Assembly: GCA_011799875.1 (NCBI GenBank)
Contig: CM022297.1
Span: 539,384,795-539,448,794 of the forward strand
Reading direction: 5' to 3'
Length of the DNA stretch: 64,000 bases
Source of the DNA: Thinopyrum elongatum
Lineage: Eukaryota > Streptophyta > Magnoliopsida > Poales > Poaceae
Positions within the stretch are counted from its first letter, which is position 1; every line of letters begins with the position of its first letter. Of the stretch, positions 23,404 to 34,559 are shown in pieces. The notes beneath the pieces are model-generated. The model was not told the origin of the DNA. It saw nothing but the letters and a program-made list of their open reading frames with translations, and made no database searches. The position numbers were made by a program, and so were the translations under genes.

Positions 23404-24700
23404 CGTCCTGTTGAAAAAGGCTTTCGCTCTGCTTTATATATAAAGCAACAACCACCAATAAACGGATCCGATACAAATCACAACAAACAACACGAGAACC
23501 ACACTCACCGAGGGCATACATAGGTGTCAAAGGGCTACAACAAGACCACACCGACAGACTCAACGTAGACTACAAGAGGGGACAGTAAGCATCACTACGG
23601 AGCCACCGGCACCTTTCCGAAGAGATCACGAAGAGGTGAAATTGTGAATCGTCGAAACCGTGCACTCCAAGACGGAGCCTTCAGGAAGGGCACGACACCA
23701 TAGCGCCGCCACCGCCCGATCCAGAGATCGGATTTTCATTCGGAGCACGATGAAGGGAGGGAGCAACCACAACGGAGGCTTCAGGAAGATGACAACGCCC
23801 ACCGACGCCGCCTCCGTCGGTCTGGCCTAAACCAGACAGGGTTTTCTCCCAGGTAAGCATACCCCGCCTTCGATAGGACGACGAAACGCCTGCCACCACA
23901 CCGCCCACGCGGCCATGGCTGCTAGCCGCCCACACCTGAGCCACGGCCTTAGCCCACGAGCACCGCGGATCCCACCACCTGGGCCGCCGCCCAGGAAACA
24001 AGACACCTGAAAGGTCCTCCATGGCTGTAGGGGATGAGCCGATCGGCAAGCTCCGACCGCCGACAGAGCCGCCAGCGATCAGAACGGCCAAATCGATCGG
24101 GGAGCTACCAAGTCGGAGAAGAGGTGAGGCGGGAGCGGACTACGTCGATGTCCGGCACCCCTGTCGGTTGCGGGTGGCCCGACCGCATCGGCGCCACCCA
24201 TCTCTCCCACCACCTCTCCAAACATCACCCCTGACGCCCAACCCGGGCTCCCAGCTTGGATCAGCACCTGGCCCAAACCGGCTACCCGCTCAATGACGTG
24301 AGGAGCCGGACCGGCCACAACCTGCATCCACGAGAGAGACAAAGAGCATCCCCAAGGGCCGCATGTAGATGAGCTGACACCAGAGAGCCCAGCCGCCGCT
24401 GCGCCACGGCTTGCACACCACCATGAGCCGAACCACGCCGATGCAACACCGCCACCGTGAGCCGACCCATGCCACCCCCATGGGCTCCCACGACGCCGTG
24501 GCAGCCCAACTCTACCGAGGACCACCACAACACCGGAAGCAGCCGCGTGCCGCCGCGGTCCACGCCCAGCACCACGACCATGCCCGGTCGTGGCCAGCCC
24601 CCGCACCGCCAGCCAGAGGAGAGCCGCCAGATCTAGATCCCGATTTGGGGCCGTGGAGTAAAATGTTCTTTATAGGTTTTTAGGGGGATCGGCTAGAGAT
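23404..24700 (-). mobile_element. GC-rich repeat-derived block, possibly a minus-strand LINE remnant
   Basis: The left end holds tgctttatatataaagc next to gcgaaagcc-like sequence (inverse complement). I associate this with 3' ends of Triticeae LINEs. The rest is GC-rich with no conserved domain that I can identify. Long frames in it look like composition effects. Confidence 0.35.
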
Positions 24701-25056
24701 GCTCTAATCTGTTTTCTTTTCATTTTCTTCTTTCTCTTCTCAGCATCACTCAAATACCCATCAACATGAAAGAGTTCCCCTAGAAAAAAAACATGAAACA
24801 ATTGACCACACACCTGCCGTATGGCGCTAATCTCTTTTCTGACAACTATACGTTACTAATGGCACCTCCTACTTATTACGCAATGTTTTTTTACTACATA
24901 AAAAGTAAAAGAACAAAAACAACGCAATAAAATCATATTCCTTTATAACATTATTAGTCTGAATATCCATGATCCGTACAACCAAAACTAATATAATTAG
25001 CAATGAGGGGAGGTGTCGTCAAGACTCGCTGCGGAGCAAAATTGGAGCGATCGAGG

Positions 25057-25498
25057 TCAGCAGTAGCAGTGGCAGTAGTGCAGTTTGTTGCGCCTCTTGC
25101 ACTCGCCGCCGCGGCAGGCCGACTGGCACCATGCGTCGCACTCGTCGTCCTTCTCCTCCCGCTTGCAGCCCTTGTTCTCCGACGCATTGCCCCACACGTG
25201 GTGGTCCACGCAGCAATGCGGCTCCCCCGACGACGCTGCAGCACGCAGAATCAATCAACGAAATCATCAAGCGTTCGTCAGTCCAGCGTGTAATGTACTC
25301 CCTCCGTTCACTTTTATAAGTCGTTTCAGACAACTCAAAATGGGCTGTTTTGCACATTGTCTGAAATTTCTTCAAAGTCTTATAAAAGTGAAAAGAGAGA
25401 GTAACAAGAATCGATCGATGGAACTTACTCGCGGAGGCGGAGGCGAGCAGCGACACGAGGACAAGAAGGGACACCCATCGTGCGGCGATACGAGCCAT
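25057..25498 (-). CDS. Secreted cysteine-rich defensin-like peptide, two exons
   Basis: Exon 1 is 25498-25429 and exon 2 is 25235-25057, with GTAAGT donor and CAG acceptor, giving 82 residues. Residues 1-23 (MARIAARWVSLLVLVSLLAS and on) are a signal peptide with a hydrophobic core. The mature part of about 58 residues has ten cysteines, with the spacing C-C, C, C-x3-C-x3-C, C, C-x-C-x-C, including CDAWCQSAC and a terminal YCHCYC. A signal exon followed by one cysteine-rich exon, with the phase-1 intron just after the signal, is the usual gene form of plant defensin-like (DEFL) peptides. The CxxxC plus CxC pattern fits a cysteine-stabilised alpha-beta fold, but ten cysteines and the terminal CxCxC are unusual. 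Function is unknown; antimicrobial or signalling roles are only family-level possibilities. The intron contains a Stowaway MITE. Confidence 0.8.
25298..25401. mobile_element. Stowaway MITE in the intron of the defensin-like gene
   Basis: The left end is CTCCCTCCGTTCACTTTTAT. The right end is its imperfect inverse (ataaaagtgaaaagagagag). It is about 104 bp long and flanked by TA at 25296-25297 and 25402-25403. Confidence 0.85.
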
Positions 25499-25630
25499 GA
25501 CGAGGAACTTCCGATCCTTCTTGAGACGTGTGTGTCGATCTTCTTCTTAATCTCTGATCCGATCGATCGATCTCAAGGTGTATGCGTTCCTCTCTCGGTG
25601 CCGATTGTTCTCGTACCATCTACTAGTAGT

Positions 25631-25637
25631 ATTTATA
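25631..25637 (-). promoter_or_regulatory. TATA box of the defensin-like gene
   Basis: The minus strand reads TATAAAT within gaatataaatact, about 135 bp before the start codon. Confidence 0.6.
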
Positions 25638-25652
25638 TTCTCCCGATCGATG

Positions 25653-25660
25653 CATGCATG
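25653..25660. promoter_or_regulatory. RY element (CATGCATG), proximal
   Basis: A palindromic CATGCATG lies about 16 bp upstream of the TATA box. RY elements bind B3 factors of the ABI3/FUS3 class in seed promoters. A role here is inference. Confidence 0.5.
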
Positions 25661-25709
25661 CCCTCGTTTTGGATTTTCCTTTCCTTAAATAAAGGAAGTC
25701 GATTTGGTA

Positions 25710-25717
25710 CATGCATG
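25710..25717. promoter_or_regulatory. RY element (CATGCATG), distal
   Basis: A second perfect CATGCATG lies 50 bp further upstream of the first. Confidence 0.45.
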
Positions 25718-25719
25718 AT

Positions 25720-26092
25720 TTGCTACGGTTTCCATCCATTGATATAGAGATGCTGTAATATAACATTTCAGGATTGCTAAATCTTGGTCGGCTGAAGGCT
25801 CAACCGATGTCATATCCGTGCGATTTTACATGGAGATCCATGCAAATTTTCATTTAGTTTTTTTTTCCTTTCTTCGTTTTTATACATTTTGTCACTTGAC
25901 TGAGACTTGATCGATTAAGATCTAGCCACACTCGTAATATTTTGTCGGCTAAGCGGCCGGCCATTTGCTCCCACCATAAATATGCCTTTTTGCAATGGAA
26001 CTAGTACAATGTTTTATCTTGTCTGGGCCTACTCATGCAAATCTTTTCTTGCAGATCTGTTTGCTATCCATGTTGGAGTTTGCATCATATCA
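25720..26092. other. Upstream region of the defensin-like gene
   Basis: AT-rich sequence without a gene. It separates the defensin-like gene from LINE copy C. Confidence 0.5.
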
Positions 26093-29000
26093 ACTATTTT
26101 ACTCTCGTCTGTAAAAGAGGGCGGAAATGTGAGACCTAATGCTATGAGATATTTCCGTAATTGTTTAGGGTAGTGCGGCCTCGAGGATATGGGTTGTATT
26201 GGTGACTATTTCACTTGGAGGAGAGGCGATACTAGGGAGAGACTTGAGACTTGACCGTGCGGTATGCAATATGGAATGGGCGAACAAATTCCCTTGGGCC
26301 GCGATTATTAACGAAGAATATGTTCATTCCGATCATCGTCCACTTGTCCTGGATATGAAATATTTTGACGGCAATATTTTTAACAGCCCAAGGGGACGAG
26401 CAAAACAATTTGAAGCTCGATGGCTCAAAAAGAAGACAGTCGTAGAAATTGTCCGTATAGCATGGGAGAAGGCAAAGAAGATGGGTATTGTGCCATCTCT
26501 CGCTGATCGTACTTGAGCGGTACATGCGGATTTGCATACTTGGGATCGGGAGACTCTGAGAGGACCGAAACAGAGAATTAAAAAACTTAAAAAAGAGTTG
26601 GAAAAGATAGGGAGGGGACCTATGAATGTCGATTCTCAAGCACGATAAAAGGAGATTCTGGTCCTTATTGAAAATTTGTTCGAACAAAAGGAGATTTACT
26701 AGATACAGCGTGGTCGCGCAAATTGGCGATTGCATAGGGATCGTAACACCTCCTTCTTCCATAACGCGGCAACAACGAGAAAGAAAAGGAATCAGATTAA
26801 AAAAATTGCTTGGGGACAACGGGGTCTGGGTGCAATATACGGAGATGAAGGATTATATTAGAGGGTATTTTTCAAACCTTTTTACGTCAGAAGTCTCTCA
26901 ACCAAACCCGAAAGTTCTCTCTCATGTCAAAAGAAAAGTGACAGATGAAATGAATATTGCCCTTACGGCTCCATATACAGCAGAGGAAGTCCGGAAGGCT
27001 TTATTCGACATTGATGATTTTAAAGCACTGGGTCCAGATGGCCTACACGCTATTTTTTACAAGAGATTTTGGTCCATGTTGGGAGATGACATGACAGAAG
27101 AGGTCCTCAAGGCAGTGAATACTTGTTCAATACCGGCAGGGTGGAATGATACTGCAATAGTTATGATCCCAAAGGTTAACTCTCCGGAAAAGGTTACTCA
27201 GTTTAGACCAATTAGTTTATGCAATGTGGTGTACAAGGTTATCTCCAAAATGATTGCTGCGCGATTGAAGATAATTCTATCAGATGTTATCAGCCCAATT
27301 CAGAGTGCCTTTGTTCCTGGAAGAATGATCACACATAATATTTTAATAGCATATGAGTGCTTCCACACAATAAAAAAGGAAAAGAGCGGGTAAGGAGGGA
27401 TTGTGTGCCATCAAACTGGACATGCACAAAGCCTACGACCGAGTAGAATGGTCTTTTTTAAAAGCAATCTTGTTGAAATTGGGCTTTAAGTAGAATTGGG
27501 TGAATTTGATTATGCAATGTGTATCCTCAGTGGAGTACAGGGTTTATTTTAATGCAGACGAGACTGATAGCTTCAAACCCACTAGAGGGTTAAGGCAGGG
27601 AGACCCTCTCTCCCCCTATTTGTTCTAGTTATGTACGGAGGGTCCGACTGCTCTCTTAGCAAATCCGGAGGAGACGGGCAATATTTCTGGCATAAAAGTT
27701 AGTAGAGAAGCTCCTCCGGTTTCCAACCTACTGTTTGCGGATGATTCATTGATCCTCATGCGAGCTAATGCTACGAATGTAGAGGCTTTGAAAGCAGTTC
27801 TGGACTCTTATTGTGACGCCTCGGGGCAAGTGGTGAATGTCGAAAAATCCAACATTTTTTCAGCCCAAATACTAAAGTGGAAGAGAAGGTGCATATTTGC
27901 ACTACTTTGAATATTATGACCGAGGCACTTAATGAAAAATATTTGGGGTTACCTGCCAATGTGGGGATGGACAAAAGTGATTGTTTTCAATTCCTGATTG
28001 ATCAAATTATTATGAGGATTATTGGATGGAAGGAAAAGTTGTTATCTGTTGGAGGAAAGGAAATTTTGCTTAAATCTGTTGTTCAAGCTATCCCAACATA
28101 TGCCATGTCCGTCTTTAAAATTTCTAAAAAAAATGCAAAGAAATCATTAACGCGATGTCGCAATTCTGGTGGGGTGATGAGGACAATCAGAAAAGGATGC
28201 ACTGGATGGCATGGTGGAAGATGTGTGTTCCAAAAGGACAAGAAGGAATGGGTTTCGGGATATACACTGTTTTAATTTGGCATTGTTAGCTAAACAAGCT
28301 TGGCGTCTCCTAGATAATCCTGAATCGTTATGTGCCACAATCTTAAGAGCTAAGTATTTCCCAGAGGGAGATTTGATGAGTGCAAGTTTAAAAAAGGGAT
28401 CCTTTTTTACTTGGCAAAGCATTATGGCAGGAGTGGAATCTCTCTGGAATGGTTATATATGGAGGGTCGGTAATGGAGAAAATATTGATATATGGAGAGA
28501 CGCATGGATCCCGAATTGTGCGAATAGGAGAATTATTACTCCTAGAAGAGGGAATCTACTGACGAAAGTTTCTGCTCTTATTGATCCAGTCACGGATTTT
28601 TTGGATGAAGATTTGGTGAGACAAACACTGTGGTGAATTGATGCTCAAAGAGTCCAGTCGATCCCTCTCCCTATGCACAATATGTCGAACTTCATTGCTT
28701 GGAGCTATACTAAAAACGGGTTATTCACTGTAAGATCAGCCTATGTGGAGGAATGGAGTAAACAACATGGGAGGAAATTGGAATACACAAATGGCATGGG
28801 TAAAAGTAAGATCAGCCCTATTTGCGGTAAGATATGGAAATTAGCTTGTCCGGCAAAGGTCAAAAAAATTATCTGGCATACGCTTCATGGGACTCTACCG
28901 TGTCAGGTTACGCTGGCCAATAGACACATAAAAACTTCTCCAATTTGTCCACCATGTCCGAATGGACCAGAGGATACTAAACACGTGTTGTTTCTGTGCC

Positions 29001-29828
29001 AAAAGGCAAAACAAGTGTTGGAAAATTTGGGGCTGTATGAAGTGGTTAAAAAAGCTTGCGTTGTGGATCGTGCAGGAGAGGCAGTCATTGAAGTACTACT
29101 CCTTACGCTGATAAAGAGCTTCCTATCTTGGGCTCCCGGAATGCACGGGAGCTGATTGCTATAACCGCGTGGTACCTGTGGTGGAATAGATGGAAGCTAG
29201 TTCATGAGGATAAGTCACAAGAGGCGTCACAAACCTCGATTAGGATTCGGGCTATAACAGCAAATTATGTGAATGCCCACTCACCAAAGGCAGAGAGGAA
29301 GAATGAAGGATGGAGCAGACCTTCCATGGGGTTTGTTAAATTGAATGTGGACACTTCTTTTGACCATGATCAGCTAAGGGGGCACTACGGGCGATGTTAT
29401 CAGGGATGACAAAGGAAAGTTCATGGTAGGTGGAAACTGGAAGATTGAGTGTTGTGCGGATGCTATGACAGCGGAGGCATTAGCACTTAGGTTTGGCTTG
29501 TTGCTGGCACAAAAGGCGGGTTGCAATCGTCTCATTGTCAATTCTGACAACATGGAAGTCATTGACACAATGAAGAACGGAGGACATTCTGCAGGAGCGG
29601 CGGCTGCAATTTTTTAGGATTGTTTTTTTTTTATGGCTTGTGATTTTCCTCGTACTAGTTGTGAACATTGTAATAGAGAAGCGAATAAAGTAGCTCATGA
29701 GCTTGCTAAAATAGCTAAATGTTCCATGACTAGGGATTGGATTGAGGAGCCCATGAAAAATATTATACCTCTTCTTCTTGACGATGTAACCATTATTTCT
29801 AATTAATCAAGTTGATGTTCAAAAAAAA
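26093..29828 (+). mobile_element. LINE copy C (endonuclease C-terminus, RT, RNase H)
   Basis: Same family and orientation as copies A and B but longer. It keeps the end of the AP-endonuclease domain (GDYFTWRRGD and the VHSDHRPLVL catalytic block near 26320). The RT follows (PYTAEEVRKALFDI, NLLFADDSLIL near 27730), then the zinc-binding region and RNase H (FVKLNVDTSFDHD near 29330), ending in poly-A at 29828. Many stops and shifts are visible, for example TAG codons near 27490 and 27626. The 5' boundary is approximate; aactatt occurs near 26092 and directly after the poly-A, which is weak support for a target duplication. Confidence 0.88.
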
Positions 29829-29969
29829 ACTATTATTGCCGCTTCTAGAGATTTATCTGCCCGTGTGACTTCCGGGGGAACATGCCTTTTAGCTTTGAAG
29901 AGGCATCTGCTTCTCTTCGTATGGGTGAGGCCAAGGAAGATTTCTCCGCGGAGCTTAGGCCGATGTGGT

Positions 29970-30235
29970 AGTTCTTCCAGGACGTTTGTGCGCCTGTCAT
30001 CACGAAGCTGCTCGCCGCCCTGGGTGTTCCCTACGTGCTCGCCAGGGGCGTCTTCCCAGGACTGGGCTACACTGCTGCCATGAACTCAACGATCTACCGC
30101 TTTGCGTGGTCGGGCGGCCTCGGCTTCTGCACGCTCTGCTGGCTGGCCAAGGCGTGCGTCAGCCTCCATGATTCTATCAGGGATGACCGCTACGCCATCG
30201 GCCAGAGGCTGGAAGACGTTGGAGACGGCAACTGA
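29970..30235 (+). pseudogene. 3' fragment of a SUD1/CER9 (Doa10/MARCH6-type) E3 ubiquitin ligase gene
   Basis: An open stretch after a TAG near 29967 reads VITKLLAALGVPYVLARGVF, then NSTIYRFAW, then HDSIRDDRYAIGQRLED, and ends with TGA at 30233-30235. The order and wording match the C-terminus of plant SUD1/CER9 proteins, which are large multi-pass ER membrane RING ligases of the Doa10 class. Only about the last 88 residues are present. The RING domain and other membrane segments are absent from the window, and unrelated sequence and a LINE lie upstream. A truncated duplicate or gene fragment is the likeliest reading. An upstream exon displaced by the LINE cannot be excluded, but none was found in the 5 kb before it. 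Confidence 0.7.
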
Positions 30236-30980
30236 AGACCCTTTTTCTGGAGGTTCTGCTGCTGTTAGTTGGGAATAAGGATGATGCAAGAAAAGATGGA
30301 TAGATTTCCAGCGGAAGAAGTTGTACATGCGTGTGGAATTTCGAGTGTTTCTGCTGCTTGTTGAGTTCGAACGAAACGAATCGCTTGCTTGTTCGTCGAA
30401 TCCAGACTGACAACTTGTTAGCTCAGTTATTACTACATCTGTTTGGAGTCTCAAGAAAATGAGACTAGTGCTAGGCTGCTACTTCATCTCAAGAAAGTGG
30501 TAACAGTCATGGATCAAGCAAGCATAAACAGTCGAGAATTCTACCAGTGACGATACGGATCCATACAAACTACACCAAATAACCATGTATGATACAGGGA
30601 GCTAAACCATTGTAAGGCAAAAGTACTCGGCACAGCTCAGGGACTTCGGTGTGACAGCACCGTGGTTCAAGTTCAAGCTGCTCCAAGGCACCTTCCGAAA
30701 GCTCGGTTCGGCTCGGCACGGCAGAGCACAGCAGAGGTACTGAGATGCATCCACCTGCCGAAGTCGACAAACCATCTCATTGTCAAGCCTACCAGCCCAA
30801 CATGGGAATAAAGCGCACAGCCACGTACATGTCGTGTTTCGATCGAGTCCTGACTTTCGAGCGTGATAGTTTGAAATCACCGGGGAAGGTCGATGCTAGT
30901 TAGTAGTAGTAGTAGTAGATATATGTTTTTCTCCTCTCCGCCACAGACCTCGCATGCCAGATTCCTCCGTGTCTCGCTCG
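30236..30980. other. Convergent 3' flank between the SUD1 fragment and the TMEM33-family gene
   Basis: No coding sequence is seen. It should include the 3' UTR of the minus-strand TMEM33-family gene and a short (TAG)n run near 30900-30918. Confidence 0.5.
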
Positions 30981-33900
30981 CTACCTGAGCCACCACCGCT
31001 GGACCATGGAGATGGGTGTCTGGAGGAACGGGGCGTAGCGGTCGATGTACGGGTTGACGGTCCGCCCGATCTTCGCCCACGCGCTCTGGTGGTAGCTGGA
31101 TGTCACAGGCGCGCGGTACATCATCTTCAGCACCTGAATAATAACAGACGGGCAAGCCAGGAAAAACGACCAGTAAGTGACGATGCAGTGGAAAGGCAAC
31201 CATCAGCATAACAAAGTTGCAGCTGCAAAATGAAGTGCCGCTAGCTGAAGATTGATGGTTGCTAGGTGCACACTCAACTATGGCTTGATAACATGCCGCA
31301 AAACACATCAAATTGTGCCTCACGTTATTCCCCAGCTATGTAGTGAATGCATGTAAGCAGTGAGAACATATATAAAGATAAGATGTGCAGAAGATAACTT
31401 ACGTTCCAGTACATGAATGTCTGGATGAAGTTGCGCCTCCACCTGCAAGATAACAAGGTGTTGTAAGTCTAACTAAGATGAAATAAAGTCTCCATGATTC
31501 CGAGGAAAGTCAGAGCAACATACGAGAACAGCGATATGATCAGAAGGAACCCCAAGGCAAGTTCAGCATTTGAGCTAAGGAGGCTGAGCGTGGTGTTGTT
31601 TGTCTCCACCCAAAGGCAAGGCTCTTCCAAGTATCCCCTAAACAAGATAACAGAAAGAAGATGTTAGCCACACGGCAGTGGAGACTGGTTACGCAGCAAA
31701 CTACACAAATGAAATTAAGAGATGATTCGACAGATAACTACCTGTAGAAAGATGAGCGGGAAAAGTTACGCCTTAGGAATCTGGCAACATGATCAAGCGC
31801 CCAGCAGAACACAGGCAGCGCAGCAACTGTGAAATAAAAAAGGAAGATCGGAACTTGTAAACATATATGTGAAAGTTTCGGTAAACAGATATCAGAATCA
31901 AGAACTTGCAAGAGAAAAGCTGTATATTACTCTTTAAGTGCAGCTGAGATGTGACAAGCAACAAAGAGAACATTAAATGGATAAAATCCTTGGCTCCAAG
32001 TACTGACTGCAACCAACCCTGAATTGCAGTCATGTTCAATTCTCTTGGTTTCTTCATGCACAACAGAAAAAAAAAAGGTGAATTAGATCAACAGGGTCAT
32101 CAGGGCAAGAAACACAACAAAAATAGGATGGACCATTCAAGGTTCAGGTAGGAAGGTATTTTACCCCATAAGTACTGTATAAAGAATATCCTGAGGAGAG
32201 GACTGTTCCCAGCAACGAAAGCTTGCAAGCTCTGTCTGCAAGATGTTTTGGCAAGATTGGAAGCATTCCCAGACCAGCAACAACCAGTACCTGATCAAAT
32301 GGAAAAGTTTGAGCATGTCATGCTCAACTACAATGTACCAACAAGCAAGAGATAAAGGTAAGAGCAAGGGTAACATGCGCAAGTTATGTAACGAAACCAT
32401 TGTTATAGCATTTATATATAAGGGATGATTTTCCAATGCAGAATGAAGGTATTGATAAGGAGAAGACTAAAAAGGGAGATGCCATGTCAGGTTGTCCGCA
32501 AGGATCACCGTAACTGTAGGAGCAAACTAGGTTGTCCACAAGGACCGCCGTAATTGTAGGAGCAGCCAGAACCAATGAATTTGCTCCTTTCAGCAAATGT
32601 TACACAATTACGCGTTCATACAGTGAAGAGAAAGGTGGCTTCTGATGTCAAAAAAAAAGAGAGAGAGAAAGGTGGCTTCTTCCTTACCCAGGCATTTACG
32701 GAGAAATGTATAGTCCGCGCATCAAAACGTAAAGGGTTTGCAGCCCCTGCTTGTGGTGCTGCTGGTGGCGGGGCAGCTGATCTGGAACTAGAACCTACAC
32801 ATGATATGTATGAACTCAACTGTCAAACACAGTCCATGAAATCGTTGGACCTTATGTGGCTAGTAAGATTGCAGTATATTTAACCTGAATTGCGAGCCCT
32901 GACACTCTCAGTGGATGCTGAAGGTGAAGACCTTATGTCAGGCCTGCTCGGCTGAGTGGAACCAGTGGTTGACATAGGCTCGACCACCAAATCACGATCC
33001 TATCAAGTCAAGAAAGCAAACCAAACAGATTTAGACATTATCATGATTTGAAGGATATGATTCATATCGGTAATTAAAAAAAAACAATTTCAAGTGGCAA
33101 ACTTCTGTTCTTCATTTTCTGAACTTTTTGACACAGAGTAACACTAACTCCCCCCGCACAGTGGAAGAAACATTTCCATCTACTTAGCATATGGTTTGCT
33201 TGAGCAATTTAACTAAGGTTTCCCTGCTGACGGAATAATACAGGTTTGAACGAGCTTGAGCTCAAGATGCAGCAACAGAGAGCACCAGAGGGTTGTGACA
33301 TCAAGTTACAGTACCTCCATCTCATTAATCAGATAGTAAGTAGCAGATGGAAACACCACTTTTAAACTTATGACAAGGAAGCCTTAGCAATCCCCGACCC
33401 ACAAATCACGATCTTATCAAGTCAAGAAAGCGAACCAACCAGCTTTAGACATCACCATCGTCTGCAGGATATGATTCAAACCCACAGGGGGGATTCAGAA
33501 ATGGCCAGATTCAAGTGGATAACTGTGTTTACCATTTCGTAGACTCTGCGACACAGTACAATTTCCTCTCCCCACAGAGTGGGCAGTGGCAGGACAAAGG
33601 AAATGTTTATGTCTACCAAACAGATGATTTGTTCAAGCAGAGTAAGTAGGCGCACTCCATGTTGGAGAAAAAATAACAAGCTTATCTGGAGCTGAGGCTC
33701 GAGATGCAGTAACCGGTCGACCGGGAGAACAGCAGAGGGTTCTATTGTAGCAACAAGCGACAGCAAACCTCCCCCTAGCTAATCAGCTAGTAAGTAGTAG
33801 CAGTTGAAAACGCTAACAGCTCTGTTCCCAAATCAAGCAACGCCTGCAGATCGCAATTGAATACAGCCTGCGACCTGCGGGGCGTACTCCAATTCTGCTA

Positions 33901-34443
33901 CCGAAATTCAGCACCAAAGCGAGCAGCCGGATCTCAAGATGCAGCAAAAGGAGCCACAGCATCTCCTCCCTCCAGGAGATCACATCTGAGCTAGTACTAC
34001 TAAGCAGCAGCAGCAACTGAAGACACTTCCGGGTCTGGAAACGTCAAAACGAGCAGCACGAACAGATCGCCACCAACTACTTAGCAGGCGGCCTACCGCG
34101 AAGCACCCCGACTGGGCTGCCGCGATCCAGCAAGCAAGCCGCGGCACAGAAGGACGGCGGCAGATTCGGGCTACTGCTAGCTAGGCGCGAATGAATCGGA
34201 GCGAGGGAGGGGGGAGATTCGAGTGGTGGTGCTCACGATGAATCGTTGGTAGAACTTGCGGCGGAAGTGGGCGATGACGTCGGGGCGGGCGGCGAGGTGC
34301 GGCGGCACGAGGACGTTGGACCAGTAGTCGGCCCAGCGCGGGTCGGCCTCGTAGTCGTAGGCCGCCGCCGCCGCCCGCTTCGCCTCCTGCCCCCCCTGCT
34401 CCGCCGCCGCCGACGAATCCGGGCCCGCGTCCCCGCCCCCCAT
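30981..34443 (-). CDS. TMEM33/Pom33-family (UPF0121) membrane protein, nine exons, complete
   Basis: Coding exons in transcript order: 34443-34237, 32999-32885, 32794-32688, 32290-32165, 32051-31931, 31826-31742, 31637-31524, 31442-31403, 31133-30981. All junctions are GT-AG and the frame is unbroken over 355 codons plus TAG. The N-terminus has an acidic, Ala/Gly-rich tail, then DPRWADYWSNVLVPPHLAAR and FRRKFYQRFI. Several membrane segments follow (for example around VLVVAGLGMLPIL, FIHLMFSLLLVTS and LALGFLLIISLF). The C-terminus has IGRTVNPYIDRYAPFL and a final VQRWWLR. This matches the plant homologue typified by Arabidopsis At3g02420. In animals and yeast the family acts in ER shape and nuclear pore assembly; the plant role is not established to my knowledge. 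The first intron is long (about 1.2 kb). A decayed partial copy lies at 50283-51200. Confidence 0.93.
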
Positions 34444-34523
34444 CTCGGCCGCGCTGCTGGTGGTCTGCGTCGGCGGCGACTTGGGAGACTTGGATGGAGC
34501 GCGGTGGTTGAGTTCCGATGGTG

Positions 34524-34526
<3 letters not shown>

Positions 34527-34554
<28 letters not shown>
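34527..34554. repeat. (CT)14 microsatellite in the 5' leader of the TMEM33-family gene
   Basis: Fourteen uninterrupted CT units lie about 85 bp upstream of the start codon; the transcript would read (AG)14. Confidence 0.9.
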
Positions 34555-34559
34555 GGGCT

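Noticed and set aside
25019..25498. A single-exon 159-codon protein at the defensin-like locus
   Set aside because: It reads through the intron and MITE in a frame that misses most of the cysteines; the spliced form gives a signal peptide joined to a cysteine-rich domain.
31929..31938. A non-canonical donor after exon 5 of the TMEM33-family gene
   Set aside because: Recounting codons shows that the exon ends at 31931 in phase 1 with a normal GTAATA donor.
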